DNA of 13,752 nt from Dehalococcoidia bacterium (GTDB lineage Bacteria; Chloroflexota; Dehalococcoidia; GIF9; AB-539-J10), in contig JAUWHW010000058.1 in assembly GCA_030605665.1 (NCBI GenBank), forward strand, positions 1 through 13,752, read 5' to 3'. The notes under the pieces are model-generated. The model was given only the letters and a program-made list of their open reading frames with translations. It did no database searches and was not told the DNA's origin. Positions 5,779 through 13,116 of the stretch are shown piece by piece; the first letter of the stretch is position 1, and every line of letters starts with the position of its first letter. Both the position numbers and the translations under genes were made by a program.

Positions 5779-7773
5779 GTGTCTCAGTTTAAGCTTGCTT
5801 CTGATTTTCGTCTCACTGGCGATCAGCCACAAGCGGTGGATAAACTGGTTGAGGGACTGAAAGAAGGCTATCGCCAGCAGGCTTTAGTTGGTGTTACCGG
5901 CAGTGGCAAGACCTTCACCATGGCTAATGCTATTGAGAGGGTGCAAAGGCCCACCCTGGTTATCTGTCATAATAAAACCTTAGCTGCTCAGCTAGCCACG
6001 GAATTCAAGGAATTCTTTCCTGAAAACGCTGTGGAGTACTTTGTTAGTTACTATGACTATTATCAGCCAGAAGCTTATATCCCAAGCACTGACATCTATA
6101 TTGAGAAGGAGACCGACATAAATGAGGAGATTGACAAACTACGTCATGCAGCTACCAGAGCTCTCTTTGAGCGCAGAGATGTAATTATAGTGGCTTCAGT
6201 CTCTTGCATTTATAGCTTGGGTTCACCTGAGGAGTATCACAGCTTTGCCCTTACTGTGAAGAGAAACGGGAGTTATAAGCGCGACAGCCTGGTTCGCCGC
6301 CTTGTAGATATGCAGTATGAAAGAAATGATTTTGAACTTACCAGGGGTAAATTCCGCATTAGAGGTGACACTCTGGAAATCCAGCCAGCCTATGAGGAAA
6401 TAGCTCTTAGAATCGAATTTTGGGGAGATGAAATTGACTGCATTGTGGAGGTTAATCCTCTTACTGGTGAACTGCTTAGCTACCTTGACCAGGTGGATAT
6501 CTATCCGGCCAAGCATTTTGTTACCCCCCACGATAAGCTGATGGCAGCAATCGAAGACATTAAAGATGAGCTAGAGGAAAGGCTAAAGGAGTTAAGGGCT
6601 CAAGGCAAGTTGCTGGAAGCTCAGCGGCTTGAGGCGCGGACGAACTACGATATCGAGATGCTTCAGGAGGTGGGTTATTGCAGCGGAGTGGAGAATTACT
6701 CTCGGCACCTGCAGCGGCGTACCCCGGGAAGCGCACCTTGGACTTTGCTTGACTATTTTCCCGACGATTTCTTGCTTTTCATAGATGAATCACATATGAC
6801 TTTACCTCAGATAAGAGGCATGTATCATGGCGATATTTCCCGAAAGCAGACCTTGGTTAATTATGGTTTTCGCCTCCCCTCAGCCTTGGATAACCGTCCA
6901 CTGAATTTTGAGGAATTCAAAGAACGTATTAACCAGGTTATCTATGTCTCAGCTACCCCGAAACCATACGAGTATGAACATAGCCAACAGGCAGTGGAGC
7001 AACTAATCCGACCTACGGGATTGCTGGAACCTACTATAGAGGTTAAGCCAACTAAGGGGCAAATTGATGACCTTATCTACCAGATAAAAACCAGGGTGGA
7101 TAAAAGGGAGCGCTGTTTAGTGACCACCTTGACCAAAAGAATGGCTGAAGAATTAAGCGACTACCTGAGAGAAATGGAGATAAAAACCCATTATCTCCAC
7201 TCAGAGGTGGAGACGTTGGAGAGGGTGGAGATTCTCCGTGACCTTCGTCTTGGCGTCTACGATGTAGTTGTGGGTATTAATTTACTTCGTGAAGGGCTGG
7301 ATTTGCCTGAAGTGAGCTTGATAGCCATACTCGATGCTGATAAAGAAGGCTACCTGAGGTCGGAGGAAGCACTTATCCAAACGATGGGGCGGGCTGCCAG
7401 GCATGTGAACGCTCATGCCATAATGTATGCTGATACAATCACCACTTCCATGCAGAAAGCGATAGAGGAAACTTCTCGTCGGCGGAAAATTCAGGAAGCC
7501 TACAACAAAGAGCATGGCATAACCCCACAGGGGATAAAGAAGGCAATCAAGGACATAACTGAGCGGGTTCAAGCGGTGGCCGAAACTCGAGTCCCTTACG
7601 TAGCTAGCCCTGTTTCCAAAGAGGAGATGCTGCGCCTCATCAAACAGCTCGAATCCCAAATGAAGGCTGCGGCTAAGAATCTAGAGTTTGAGAAAGCCGC
7701 TATGCTCCGCGACCGCATCATTGAATTAAGAAAGGACGAGGAATTGGTCTCGCCTCTAACTAAACCCAAGTAA
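5779..7773 (+). CDS. uvrB: UvrABC excinuclease subunit UvrB
   Basis: UvrB is the helicase-like damage-verification subunit of nucleotide excision repair; it is loaded by UvrA and recruits UvrC. At 664 residues the protein is full length. Visible elements are Walker A GVTGSGKT (38-45), the damage-probing beta-hairpin with [10 protein letters not shown] and [13 protein letters not shown] (91-113), the Walker B region FIDESH (334-339), the motif [12 protein letters not shown], motif [11 protein letters not shown] (about 533-541), and the C-terminal UVR domain (about 620-656) that contacts UvrC. The start is GTG at 5779, 6 bases after degV, with GGTGAG upstream inside the degV end, so it is probably co-transcribed with and coupled to degV. 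No uvrA or uvrC is in the window. Confidence 0.97.
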   Translation: MSQFKLASDFRLTGDQPQAVDKLVEGLKEGYRQQALVGVTGSGKTFTMANAIERVQRPTLVICHNKTLAAQLATEFKEFFPENAVEYFVSYYDYYQPEAYIPSTDIYIEKETDINEEIDKLRHAATRALFERRDVIIVASVSCIYSLGSPEEYHSFALTVKRNGSYKRDSLVRRLVDMQYERNDFELTRGKFRIRGDTLEIQPAYEEIALRIEFWGDEIDCIVEVNPLTGELLSYLDQVDIYPAKHFVTPHDKLMAAIEDIKDELEERLKELRAQGKLLEAQRLEARTNYDIEMLQEVGYCSGVENYSRHLQRRTPGSAPWTLLDYFPDDFLLFIDESHMTLPQIRGMYHGDISRKQTLVNYGFRLPSALDNRPLNFEEFKERINQVIYVSATPKPYEYEHSQQAVEQLIRPTGLLEPTIEVKPTKGQIDDLIYQIKTRVDKRERCLVTTLTKRMAEELSDYLREMEIKTHYLHSEVETLERVEILRDLRLGVYDVVVGINLLREGLDLPEVSLIAILDADKEGYLRSEEALIQTMGRAARHVNAHAIMYADTITTSMQKAIEETSRRRKIQEAYNKEHGITPQGIKKAIKDITERVQAVAETRVPYVASPVSKEEMLRLIKQLESQMKAAAKNLEFEKAAMLRDRIIELRKDEELVSPLTKPK

Positions 7774-7797
7774 GTGGATAGCGGTCAAATCCTTGGG

Positions 7798-7815
7798 CTA
7801 CCTTTCTTGTGGTAG
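7798..7815 (+). terminator. Weak hairpin downstream of uvrB
   Basis: CTACC (7798-7802) pairs with GGTAG (7811-7815) over an 8-base loop, followed six bases later by TTTATTTT (7822-7829). The stem is short and the T-tract distant, so termination is only possible. An alternative stem, CCCAAG (7765-7770) with CTTGGG (7792-7797), overlaps the uvrB stop. Confidence 0.25.
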
Positions 7816-7825
7816 AGAGCGTTTA

Positions 7826-7890
7826 TTTTGTCACCCTGAGCGATAGCGAAGGGTCTAGATTCTTCGTCCGTAGGGCTCAGAATGACAAAA
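7826..7890. repeat. MITE-like palindromic intergenic repeat
   Basis: TTTTGTCACCCTGAGC (7826-7841) matches the reverse complement of GCTCAGAATGACAAAA (7875-7890) at 14 of 16 positions. An inner pair, CGAAG (7847-7851) with CTTCG (7862-7866), lies roughly on the same axis. The arms and the inner GAAGAATCT motif (minus strand) are the pattern of a palindromic repeat I remember from many bacterial draft genomes. Part of the same sequence recurs at 10131-10152, inside the end of pepA. No coding capacity. Confidence 0.7.
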
Positions 7891-7925
7891 AAAGAAGTTG
7901 CTAAACAATCTCCTATGGTAGGCAT

Positions 7926-7954
7926 TTGACATATGAGGTAACCAAACTAATAAT
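7926..7954 (+). promoter_or_regulatory. Consensus sigma-70-type promoter for the AAA_33 kinase gene
   Basis: TTGACA (7926-7931) is a perfect -35, and after exactly 17 bases AATAAT (7949-7954) matches the -10 consensus at five of six positions. Transcription should start near 7961, only about 4 bases before the ATG at 7965. This is the best promoter in the window. It also shows that the in-frame TTG at 7926 is part of a promoter rather than a start codon. Confidence 0.7.
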
Positions 7955-7964
7955 TGTGATGTTA

Positions 7965-8549
7965 ATGACAGGTAGTTTAGGTGGGAATATACAGAGGTTG
8001 CGCCAGAGCCTTGGTGACTTACCTCAACCTCAAGTAGAGCCCCCTCTTGTGGTGGTCAGTGGTTTGCCAGGCACAGGCAAGTCTTTTTTCTGCCACAAGC
8101 TGGCTGAGAGGCTGCCTTTTGTTATCTTAGCCAGCGATGCCTTGCGTAAAGTTTTATTCCCCTGCCCAAGATATGATAAGGATGAAAACAAGCGGTTTTT
8201 TCCTGCTTGCCATGCTCTTGTGGAGGAACTTTTAGGGAAGGGAGTGCCCGTCATTTTTGATGCTACAAACCTGTTGGAGAGACATCGAGAATACCTGTAT
8301 CATATTGCTGACAAAACGGGGGCCAAGCTCATCTTAGTTTGTGTTGAAGCTCCTCCTGAGGTGGTGCAGCAACGCCTTCTTGCTCGGGAGGGAGGAGTTG
8401 ACCTCCAGGATGACTCGCAAGCCGGTTGGGATGTGTATCAGAGAATGAAACCACGAAAAGAGAGGATTTCCCGTAACTATTTTGTTGTTGATACTTCACG
8501 AGATGTTACTCCAGTAATTGATAAGATTGTGCGCGTAATAAAAAGGTAA
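7965..8549 (+). CDS. AAA_33-type P-loop kinase / ATPase of unknown substrate
   Basis: This is a 194-residue P-loop protein. After about 28 N-terminal residues comes Walker A GLPGTGKS (33-40), then SDALRK (57-62), the DATN motif (99-102) typical of AAA_33 and polynucleotide-kinase-like proteins, a KLILVCVEAPPEVVQQRL segment with a lid rich in basic residues, and a C-terminal FVVDTSRDVTPVIDKI. Relatives phosphorylate small molecules, nucleic-acid ends or sugars; no substrate can be assigned. The frame is open back to a TTG at 7926, but that TTG forms the -35 box of a strong promoter, so I choose ATG 7965 (ATG 7959 is the alternative). With a predicted transcript start near 7961 the mRNA would be nearly leaderless, and no Shine-Dalgarno is seen. 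It is flanked by a palindromic repeat upstream and pepA 91 bases downstream. Confidence 0.8.
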   Translation: MTGSLGGNIQRLRQSLGDLPQPQVEPPLVVVSGLPGTGKSFFCHKLAERLPFVILASDALRKVLFPCPRYDKDENKRFFPACHALVEELLGKGVPVIFDATNLLERHREYLYHIADKTGAKLILVCVEAPPEVVQQRLLAREGGVDLQDDSQAGWDVYQRMKPRKERISRNYFVVDTSRDVTPVIDKIVRVIKR

Positions 8550-8572
8550 ATAAATTTTCTTTATTATAACCC

Positions 8573-8601
8573 TTCAATTCCCCATTCAAGTAGTGTAAAA
8601 T
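8573..8601 (+). promoter_or_regulatory. Possible promoter for pepA
   Basis: TAAAAT (8596-8601) matches the -10 consensus at five of six bases. A poor -35, TTCAAT, lies at 8573-8578 with 17-base spacing. The whole 8550-8640 spacer is AT-rich and includes an A/T-only hairpin (8549-8565). Evidence is weak. Confidence 0.35.
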
Positions 8602-8640
8602 AAATGGTTTAAGAATTTGTATATTTTGTGAGGATAGGGT

Positions 8641-10155
8641 TTGGAAATCAAAGTTATAGCTGGTGATATAACTCAGATCGAGGCTGATGCCATTGTAGTA
8701 AATCTCTTTGAGGGAGAGCAGCTTAGTGGTGCTATTGCAGCTGTGGATAAAGCTTTGGACGGAGCCATAACTCATCTTATTAGCAGTGGTGGAATTAAGA
8801 GCAAGTTTAGAGAAGTTAGCATTATTCATGCCCTTGGCAAGTTACCGGCAAGGATGGTGGCTGTTGCTGGGTTAGGTAAGCGCCAGGATTTCACTCTGGA
8901 TAAAGTGCGCGAAGTAGCGGGAGAATCTTGTCGCTCCTTGAGGAAGTTGAATTGTCATAAGATAGCTACCATGCTCCATGGTGCCGGAGGTGGTATTGAT
9001 CCCGAAGTTTTGGCTGAGGCCATAGTAGAGGGTAGCTTTCTCGGGCTTTATAATTTTGCTAGGTATAGGAAGCCTGAATATGAGGATATTAAGGAGATAT
9101 TAATAGTAGAAAGAGAGGAAGGTAAACTTGCAGCTCTGGAGCGAGGAAGTCATAAGGGGGAAGTGATGGCGGAGGCTACTAGTTTAGCTCGTGACATGGT
9201 TAACGAGCCGGCTAACCGCATGACGCCTAGTCGAATGGCAGAAGTAGCTGAAGAAATAGCTGGCAAGAGCAAGCTAGAAATTAATATTTTTGATTCAAGT
9301 GATATGGAGGCAATGGGTATGGGGGCGCTTCTGGGGGTGTCAAAAGGAAGTAGCCAAGCGCCAAAGTTAATAACTCTTAGTTATAAAGGAGATGAGAGCT
9401 CTGAAAGTGCTGTTGGCTTTATTGGTAAAGGCGTAACCTTTGATTCTGGGGGAATTTCCATTAAGCCTTCAAAGGGCATGGATGAGATGAAAGATGATAT
9501 GGCTGGTGGTGCTGCAGTTATGGCGGCACTCAGTGCCATTGCTCAATTAAAGCCAAAAGTTAATGTTGTTAGTATCATTCCAGCCACTGAGAATTTGCCC
9601 AGCGGCAGTGCCTTAAAGCCCGGAGATGTAATTAAAGCTATGAATGGTAAGACTATAGAGGTGATAAGTACTGATGCTGAGGGCAGGCTTATTTTGGCCG
9701 ATGCGCTAAGTTATGCTGTAAAGCAAGGTTTGTCTCCTCTGGTTGATTTAGCTACCTTGACAGGAGCCTGTCGCGTCGCTTTGGGCACTGAGTATAGCGG
9801 TGCTTTTGGCAATGACCAGGAGCTAATGGATAAGGTTCTCAGAGCTGCTGGCAGAGTTGGGGAGAAGCTGTGGCAATTGCCTATGCCTGAGGAATATAAG
9901 GAGCAGAACAAAAGTGAGATTGCCGATATTAAGAATATCGGTGATAGGTATGGTGGGGCTATTACTGCCGCCCTTTTCTTGGGTGAATTTGCAGATAATA
10001 CTCCTTGGGTTCATCTGGACATAGCGGGCACTGCCTCTAGCAGTAAAGAAAGTGGCTATATGGTGAAAGGAGCTACAGGGGTAGGGGTCAGAACTTTGGT
10101 TGAATTGACTTTATCCCTAGCCACGAAGTGTTCTGAGCGAAGCGAAGAATCTTAA
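8641..10155 (+). CDS. pepA: Leucyl aminopeptidase (cytosol aminopeptidase, M17)
   Basis: PepA is a hexameric two-metal exopeptidase that removes N-terminal residues from peptides in the cytoplasm. The 504-residue protein has the variable N-terminal domain (about 1-170) and the catalytic M17 domain. Metal and catalytic residues are Lys263 and Asp268 (GKGVTFDSGG), Asp286 (MKDDMAGGAA), Asp345, Glu347 and Arg349 (STDAEGRL). The usual signature NTDAEGRL begins with Ser here. The start is TTG at 8641, fixed by GAGGA (8630-8634) six bases upstream; no better start is in frame nearby. Oddity: the last residues CSERSEES come from a dispersed repeat motif, so the native C-terminus was probably different. 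The stop overlaps the Shine-Dalgarno of the next gene. Confidence 0.94.
   Translation: MEIKVIAGDITQIEADAIVVNLFEGEQLSGAIAAVDKALDGAITHLISSGGIKSKFREVSIIHALGKLPARMVAVAGLGKRQDFTLDKVREVAGESCRSLRKLNCHKIATMLHGAGGGIDPEVLAEAIVEGSFLGLYNFARYRKPEYEDIKEILIVEREEGKLAALERGSHKGEVMAEATSLARDMVNEPANRMTPSRMAEVAEEIAGKSKLEINIFDSSDMEAMGMGALLGVSKGSSQAPKLITLSYKGDESSESAVGFIGKGVTFDSGGISIKPSKGMDEMKDDMAGGAAVMAALSAIAQLKPKVNVVSIIPATENLPSGSALKPGDVIKAMNGKTIEVISTDAEGRLILADALSYAVKQGLSPLVDLATLTGACRVALGTEYSGAFGNDQELMDKVLRAAGRVGEKLWQLPMPEEYKEQNKSEIADIKNIGDRYGGAITAALFLGEFADNTPWVHLDIAGTASSSKESGYMVKGATGVGVRTLVELTLSLATKCSERSEES
10131..10152 (+). repeat. Dispersed-repeat fragment forming the 3' end of pepA
   Basis: TTCTGAGC followed by GAAGAATCT matches the reverse complement of the right half of the palindromic repeat at 7826-7890 (TTCTGAGC then GAAGAATCT with a similar spacing). 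In the pepA frame it reads SERSEES and is followed at once by the stop codon TAA. Only half of the palindrome is visible here. Confidence 0.6.
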
Positions 10156-10165
10156 GGAGGTTACT

Positions 10166-10813
10166 ATGATAATAAAGTGGTTAGGCCATGCTTGTTTTCT
10201 GCTCACTTCTGAGGAGGGGCTGAGAGTAATTACCGACCCTTATACTGTAGGAGGAGGTATCAACTATTCTCCTATTAAAGAAGCTGCTGATATCGTTGTG
10301 ATAAGCCATGGTCATGCTGACCACAATAATGTTTCAGCGGTGCGAGGGAAACCGGAGGTAGTTAAAGGTAGCGGCATAAGAACTGCCAAAGGAGTGCAGT
10401 TCAGAGGAATTGCTACTTATCATGATGCCTCTCAAGGCAAGCAAAGAGGAACCAACACTGTCTTCTGTTTTAGTTTAGAGGGCATAAAACTTTGCCACTT
10501 GGGTGACCTAGGACATCTGCTTGGTCAGGCGCAAATTAGTGAAATTGGCGTTGTAGACATATTGTTTATTCCTGTAGGTGGCTTTTACACCATTGATGCT
10601 GCTGAGGCTAGTCAAGTATGTAACCAGTTAAAGTCGAAAGTAATGGTTCCGATGCATTTTAGGACCCCCCAATGTACTTATCCTATAACCGGCGTGGATG
10701 ATTTTCTCCGCAATAAAGAGAATGTGAGGAAAATGGATTCTAGCGAGATAGAGTTTAGACTTGAAGAATTACCGACAGTCACTGAGATTGTAGTTCTGAA
10801 GCCGGCTTCGTAA
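10166..10813 (+). CDS. UPF0173 metal-dependent hydrolase (metallo-beta-lactamase fold)
   Basis: This 215-residue protein belongs to the UPF0173/UlaG-like branch of the metallo-beta-lactamase superfamily. Visible metal-site elements are HACFLL (8-13), TDPY (23-26), the HxHxDH motif SHGHADHNN (47-55), CHLGDLGH (110-117, with Asp114 as bridging ligand candidate) and PMHFRT (162-167). The physiological substrate of this family is not established. The start is certain: AAGGAGG (10154-10160) lies 5 bases before the ATG and overlaps the pepA stop, so the gene is probably translated together with pepA. The neighbourhood hints at a peptide or metabolite clean-up role, but that is inference. No signal peptide is visible, so it is cytoplasmic. 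Confidence 0.9.
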   Translation: MIIKWLGHACFLLTSEEGLRVITDPYTVGGGINYSPIKEAADIVVISHGHADHNNVSAVRGKPEVVKGSGIRTAKGVQFRGIATYHDASQGKQRGTNTVFCFSLEGIKLCHLGDLGHLLGQAQISEIGVVDILFIPVGGFYTIDAAEASQVCNQLKSKVMVPMHFRTPQCTYPITGVDDFLRNKENVRKMDSSEIEFRLEELPTVTEIVVLKPAS

Positions 10814-10855
10814 TTGCAAAACTTGAGCACTGGATAATAAGCTACAGCTAAAGTA

Positions 10856-11587
10856 ATGATTTTTAACGCCTCCGATTTTGTTTTCACACCTCCACCACGG
10901 CTCTCTTTGGCCAGGCGCGTTTTAATTAAACCTTGCGTTGGTTACCCCTTGCCGTATCCTGTAACTACAAGCCCTGAAATATTAAATATCATCATTGAAG
11001 GCATAAGAAAGGTTAGTGATGCGGATATACTCATTGCTGATGGAACTTCCAGTGGGGAGTCAATATATCCTATATATCAGGCTTTAGGATATAGCTTCCA
11101 GCATGTGCTTATGCTTGATGTCAGAGATTCCATTTTTTTGGAGATGGAAAATCCTTTGACTCAATTTTTTGCCACACCCACCTTCTGGGTGCCTAATTTG
11201 GTCTTGCGCAGCGACTTTTTGATCAGTGTGACACCCTTTAAGGTCTGTGGTAATAGCGGTCGTTTCAGTATAGCGAATCTGCTGGGCTTATTGCCGGTGA
11301 GTAAATATCGGCGAAGGAAGCAGGATGGTTGGGGTGCCTTATACGAACTTGGGATAGAGAAGGTGTTTGCTGACCTCTATTTCACCCTGCCTTTCGACTT
11401 GGGAATCATCGAGGCTCGTCAGAAGTTTTTCTATACTGACGAGCCGATGAGGGGGAGGATAGAGGAATGTGGGAAGATATTCATTGGTGAACCTTACGAA
11501 GTTGACCGTGAGGCTTCACAATTAGCCGGGGTCGAATGTGAGTATTTAAATCTGATTGACCAGGGTAGAAGTCAACTTGAGGATTAA
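10856..11587 (+). CDS. DUF362-family protein, no ferredoxin-type cysteine motifs
   Basis: The 243-residue product shows the pattern of DUF362: VLIKPCVGYP then VTTSPEIL (22-43), ADGTSSGES (61-69), a SDFLISVTPFKV strand (119-130), SIANLLGLLP (138-147) and DLGIIEA (181-187). Many DUF362 proteins carry CxxCxxC ferredoxin segments; this one has only scattered cysteines (27, 131, 205, 228), so no iron-sulfur cluster is suggested. The function of the family is not settled. The ATG at 10856 follows the hydrolase gene by 42 bases and lacks a strong Shine-Dalgarno. It is probably the last gene of the pepA operon. A run YRRRK (151-155) is basic; I see no signal peptide or membrane helix. Confidence 0.7.
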   Translation: MIFNASDFVFTPPPRLSLARRVLIKPCVGYPLPYPVTTSPEILNIIIEGIRKVSDADILIADGTSSGESIYPIYQALGYSFQHVLMLDVRDSIFLEMENPLTQFFATPTFWVPNLVLRSDFLISVTPFKVCGNSGRFSIANLLGLLPVSKYRRRKQDGWGALYELGIEKVFADLYFTLPFDLGIIEARQKFFYTDEPMRGRIEECGKIFIGEPYEVDREASQLAGVECEYLNLIDQGRSQLED

Positions 11588-11700
11588 GAAATGCAAAAAG
11601 AAAAAATAAAAGTGCAAAGATACAGAGCGAAAATTAAAAAGTTTTGTATTTTGAGTTGTCATTTTGATTTTTGACCTTTGACTTTTAATTTTCTGCTACG
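11588..11700. terminator. AT-rich convergent spacer, possible bidirectional terminator
   Basis: Between the convergent DUF362 and acylphosphatase genes lies a segment that is A-rich on the left and T-rich on the right. GAAAATTAAAA (11629-11639) and TTTTAATTTTC (11683-11693) are an exact 11-bp inverted repeat. The stem would be weak (A/T pairs) with a 43-base loop, so termination is inferred mainly from position. Its composition also resembles low-complexity dispersed repeats. Confidence 0.4.
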
Positions 11701-11985
11701 CTAATAGCTTATGCTAAAAGTGGTAAATTGCCCTGAATAATTTAACCAATTTATTTCTACGTTTTTGACCCGAGCCCCTGGTGGGCCTATTTTAAGCTGC
11801 TCTATTAGTTTCTCTAGTTGCTGTTTATCTCCCTCGGATTGAACTTCTACTGCATCGCCACGGGGTAGGTTGCGCACATAACCTTTTAGCCCCAAATTTT
11901 TAGCTGCATTCTTTACAAAATAGCGGAAAAAGACACCTTGCACGCGACCATAAACTTTAGCTGAGAGACGAGCCATTTCCGCCAT
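11701..11985 (-). CDS. acyP: Acylphosphatase
   Basis: Acylphosphatase hydrolyses carboxyl-phosphate bonds such as those in acetyl phosphate or 1,3-bisphosphoglycerate. The 94-residue size is typical. The phosphate-binding loop GRVQGVFFR with catalytic Arg21 (13-21) and VRNLPRG with catalytic Asn39 (37-43) are both present, as is a C-terminal FTTFSISY strand. The ATG at 11985-11983 lies one base after the stop of the radical SAM gene; its Shine-Dalgarno GAGGT is inside the last codons of that gene, six bases away, so translation is very likely coupled. An internal ATG at codon 4 is a less likely start. It is the last gene of the rnc cluster. Confidence 0.95.
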   Translation of the reverse strand: MAEMARLSAKVYGRVQGVFFRYFVKNAAKNLGLKGYVRNLPRGDAVEVQSEGDKQQLEKLIEQLKIGPPGARVKNVEINWLNYSGQFTTFSISY

Positions 11986-11986
11986 T

Positions 11987-12961
11987 TTAAAACCTCATAA
12001 TTATGGGTCTGGCTCTATCCAGCCGATTTAGTCCTGCTCGGTGAGCTAGCTCTACAGCCTCCTGAAATTCTGCTGTTGAAATTGGCCGTGCCAAACTTGG
12101 AATCTCATAAGCTTTGTAACATGGGTTATATTGAGCCATGATGTTGCTGTAGGTATTTAAGGAAATTTGCTTACTAATGAAATTTACCACCTCTTTTGTT
12201 CCGGCTAATCCATTGGGCAAGACCAGGTGGCGCACTAAAAGCCCTCGTTGAGCTATTCCATCTCCGTCTATTTTTAGGTCGCCTACTTGGTGGTGCATTT
12301 CCTTAACTGCTGCCCTGTTTACCTGCGGATAGTTTTCAATCCCTGATAGTTCTTTAGCCACTCTTTTATCACCATACTTCATATCAGGCATATAAATATC
12401 AACAATGCCGTCAAGGATATTCAGGGTCTCCACTGAGTCATAGCCACCAGAGTTGTACACTAAGGGGAGGTGTAATCCCGATTCCACTGCTACCTCTAGC
12501 GCCTCTAATATTTGGGGGACTACATGTGTGGGCGATACCAGATTTATGTTGTGGCATCCTTGAGCTTGAAGGGAAAGCATCATGCAAGCTAACTCTTGCT
12601 TGTTCACCTTTTCGCCTTCGCCTAGCTGACTTATGGAGTAATTTTGGCAGAAAAGGCATCTCAGATTGCAGTTAGTGAAAAAAATAGTACCTGAACCACG
12701 CCTGCCCACCAGCGGTGCCTCTTCGCCGAAGTGAGGTCCATAGCTGGATACTATGGCTTCGCTTGCTGTGCGACACCTCCCTACTTCACCCTCGAGGCGG
12801 TTGACACCACAGTGATGAGGGCAAAGATGGCAACTCTGTAATAGGGATTTAGCCGCCTCTATTCGTTCCTTCAGCTTGCCCCTGTGGAAAAGTTCCGTGT
12901 AAGCTGCCACACGTCCCTCGCCAGATAAATGGTGGATGCAAGGAGGGCCTCCTTTTCCCAT
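11987..12961 (-). CDS. PflX-like radical SAM protein (pyruvate formate-lyase activase homologue)
   Basis: The 324-residue protein contains the radical SAM CX3CX2C motif in NCNLRCLFCQN (97-107; Cys98, 102, 105), which binds the 4Fe-4S cluster and S-adenosylmethionine. An additional cysteine set CHLCPHHCG...GRC (Cys44, 47, 51, 63) lies ahead of it, as in the PflX group of PFL-activase homologues. Downstream are SPTHVVPQ, YNSGGYDS and DIYMPDMKYGD. No glycyl-radical enzyme gene is nearby, so the target is unknown. The start is uncertain: ATG 12961 has no Shine-Dalgarno, whereas GTG 12910 is preceded by GAGGG at a proper distance and would give 307 residues (VAAYTELF...). It lies 5 bases after the small basic gene, and acylphosphatase follows after 1 base. 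Confidence 0.87.
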   Translation of the reverse strand: MGKGGPPCIHHLSGEGRVAAYTELFHRGKLKERIEAAKSLLQSCHLCPHHCGVNRLEGEVGRCRTASEAIVSSYGPHFGEEAPLVGRRGSGTIFFTNCNLRCLFCQNYSISQLGEGEKVNKQELACMMLSLQAQGCHNINLVSPTHVVPQILEALEVAVESGLHLPLVYNSGGYDSVETLNILDGIVDIYMPDMKYGDKRVAKELSGIENYPQVNRAAVKEMHHQVGDLKIDGDGIAQRGLLVRHLVLPNGLAGTKEVVNFISKQISLNTYSNIMAQYNPCYKAYEIPSLARPISTAEFQEAVELAHRAGLNRLDRARPIIMRF

Positions 12962-12966
12962 TGCAT

Positions 12967-13116
12967 CTATTCTTCGTATTCCTCGGTGGTTGGCTTTTTC
13001 TTCTTCTTAACCACCTCTACCTCTGTGGGTGGCATGAACTCAGAAGCTACTTTTGATTTTTTAGCTTCCTTCTTAGGTTTCTTGGGCTCTCTCCACCTGA
13101 AATCTCGTCTACCCAT
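12967..13116 (-). CDS. Small highly charged protein (49 residues) overlapping rnc
   Basis: ATG at 13116-13114 opens a 49-codon frame to TAG at 12969-12967. The product begins MGRRDFRWREPKKPKKEAKK and ends with a run of lysines and an acidic tail EEYEE. It has no signal peptide or membrane segment. GAGGT (on the minus strand, in the last codons of rnc) sits six bases before the ATG, and the frame overlaps the rnc stop by 8 bases, a standard coupling geometry. The radical SAM gene starts 5 bases after it. I believe similar short basic proteins sit beside rnc in Chloroflexota, but I cannot confirm this. Function unknown; the charge could suit RNA or ribosome binding, which is inference. Confidence 0.7.
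   Translation of the reverse strand: MGRRDFRWREPKKPKKEAKKSKVASEFMPPTEVEVVKKKKKPTTEEYEE

Noticed and set aside
7282..7659. Minus-strand frame of 125 residues inside uvrB
   Set aside because: It is fully inside the conserved helicase and UVR-linker region of uvrB and has no ribosome site or family match.
8506..8829. Minus-strand frame of 107 residues across the kinase end and pepA start
   Set aside because: It covers two good plus-strand genes and the AT-rich spacer; its composition (Asn, Leu, Tyr, Ser) is what AT-rich DNA gives by chance.
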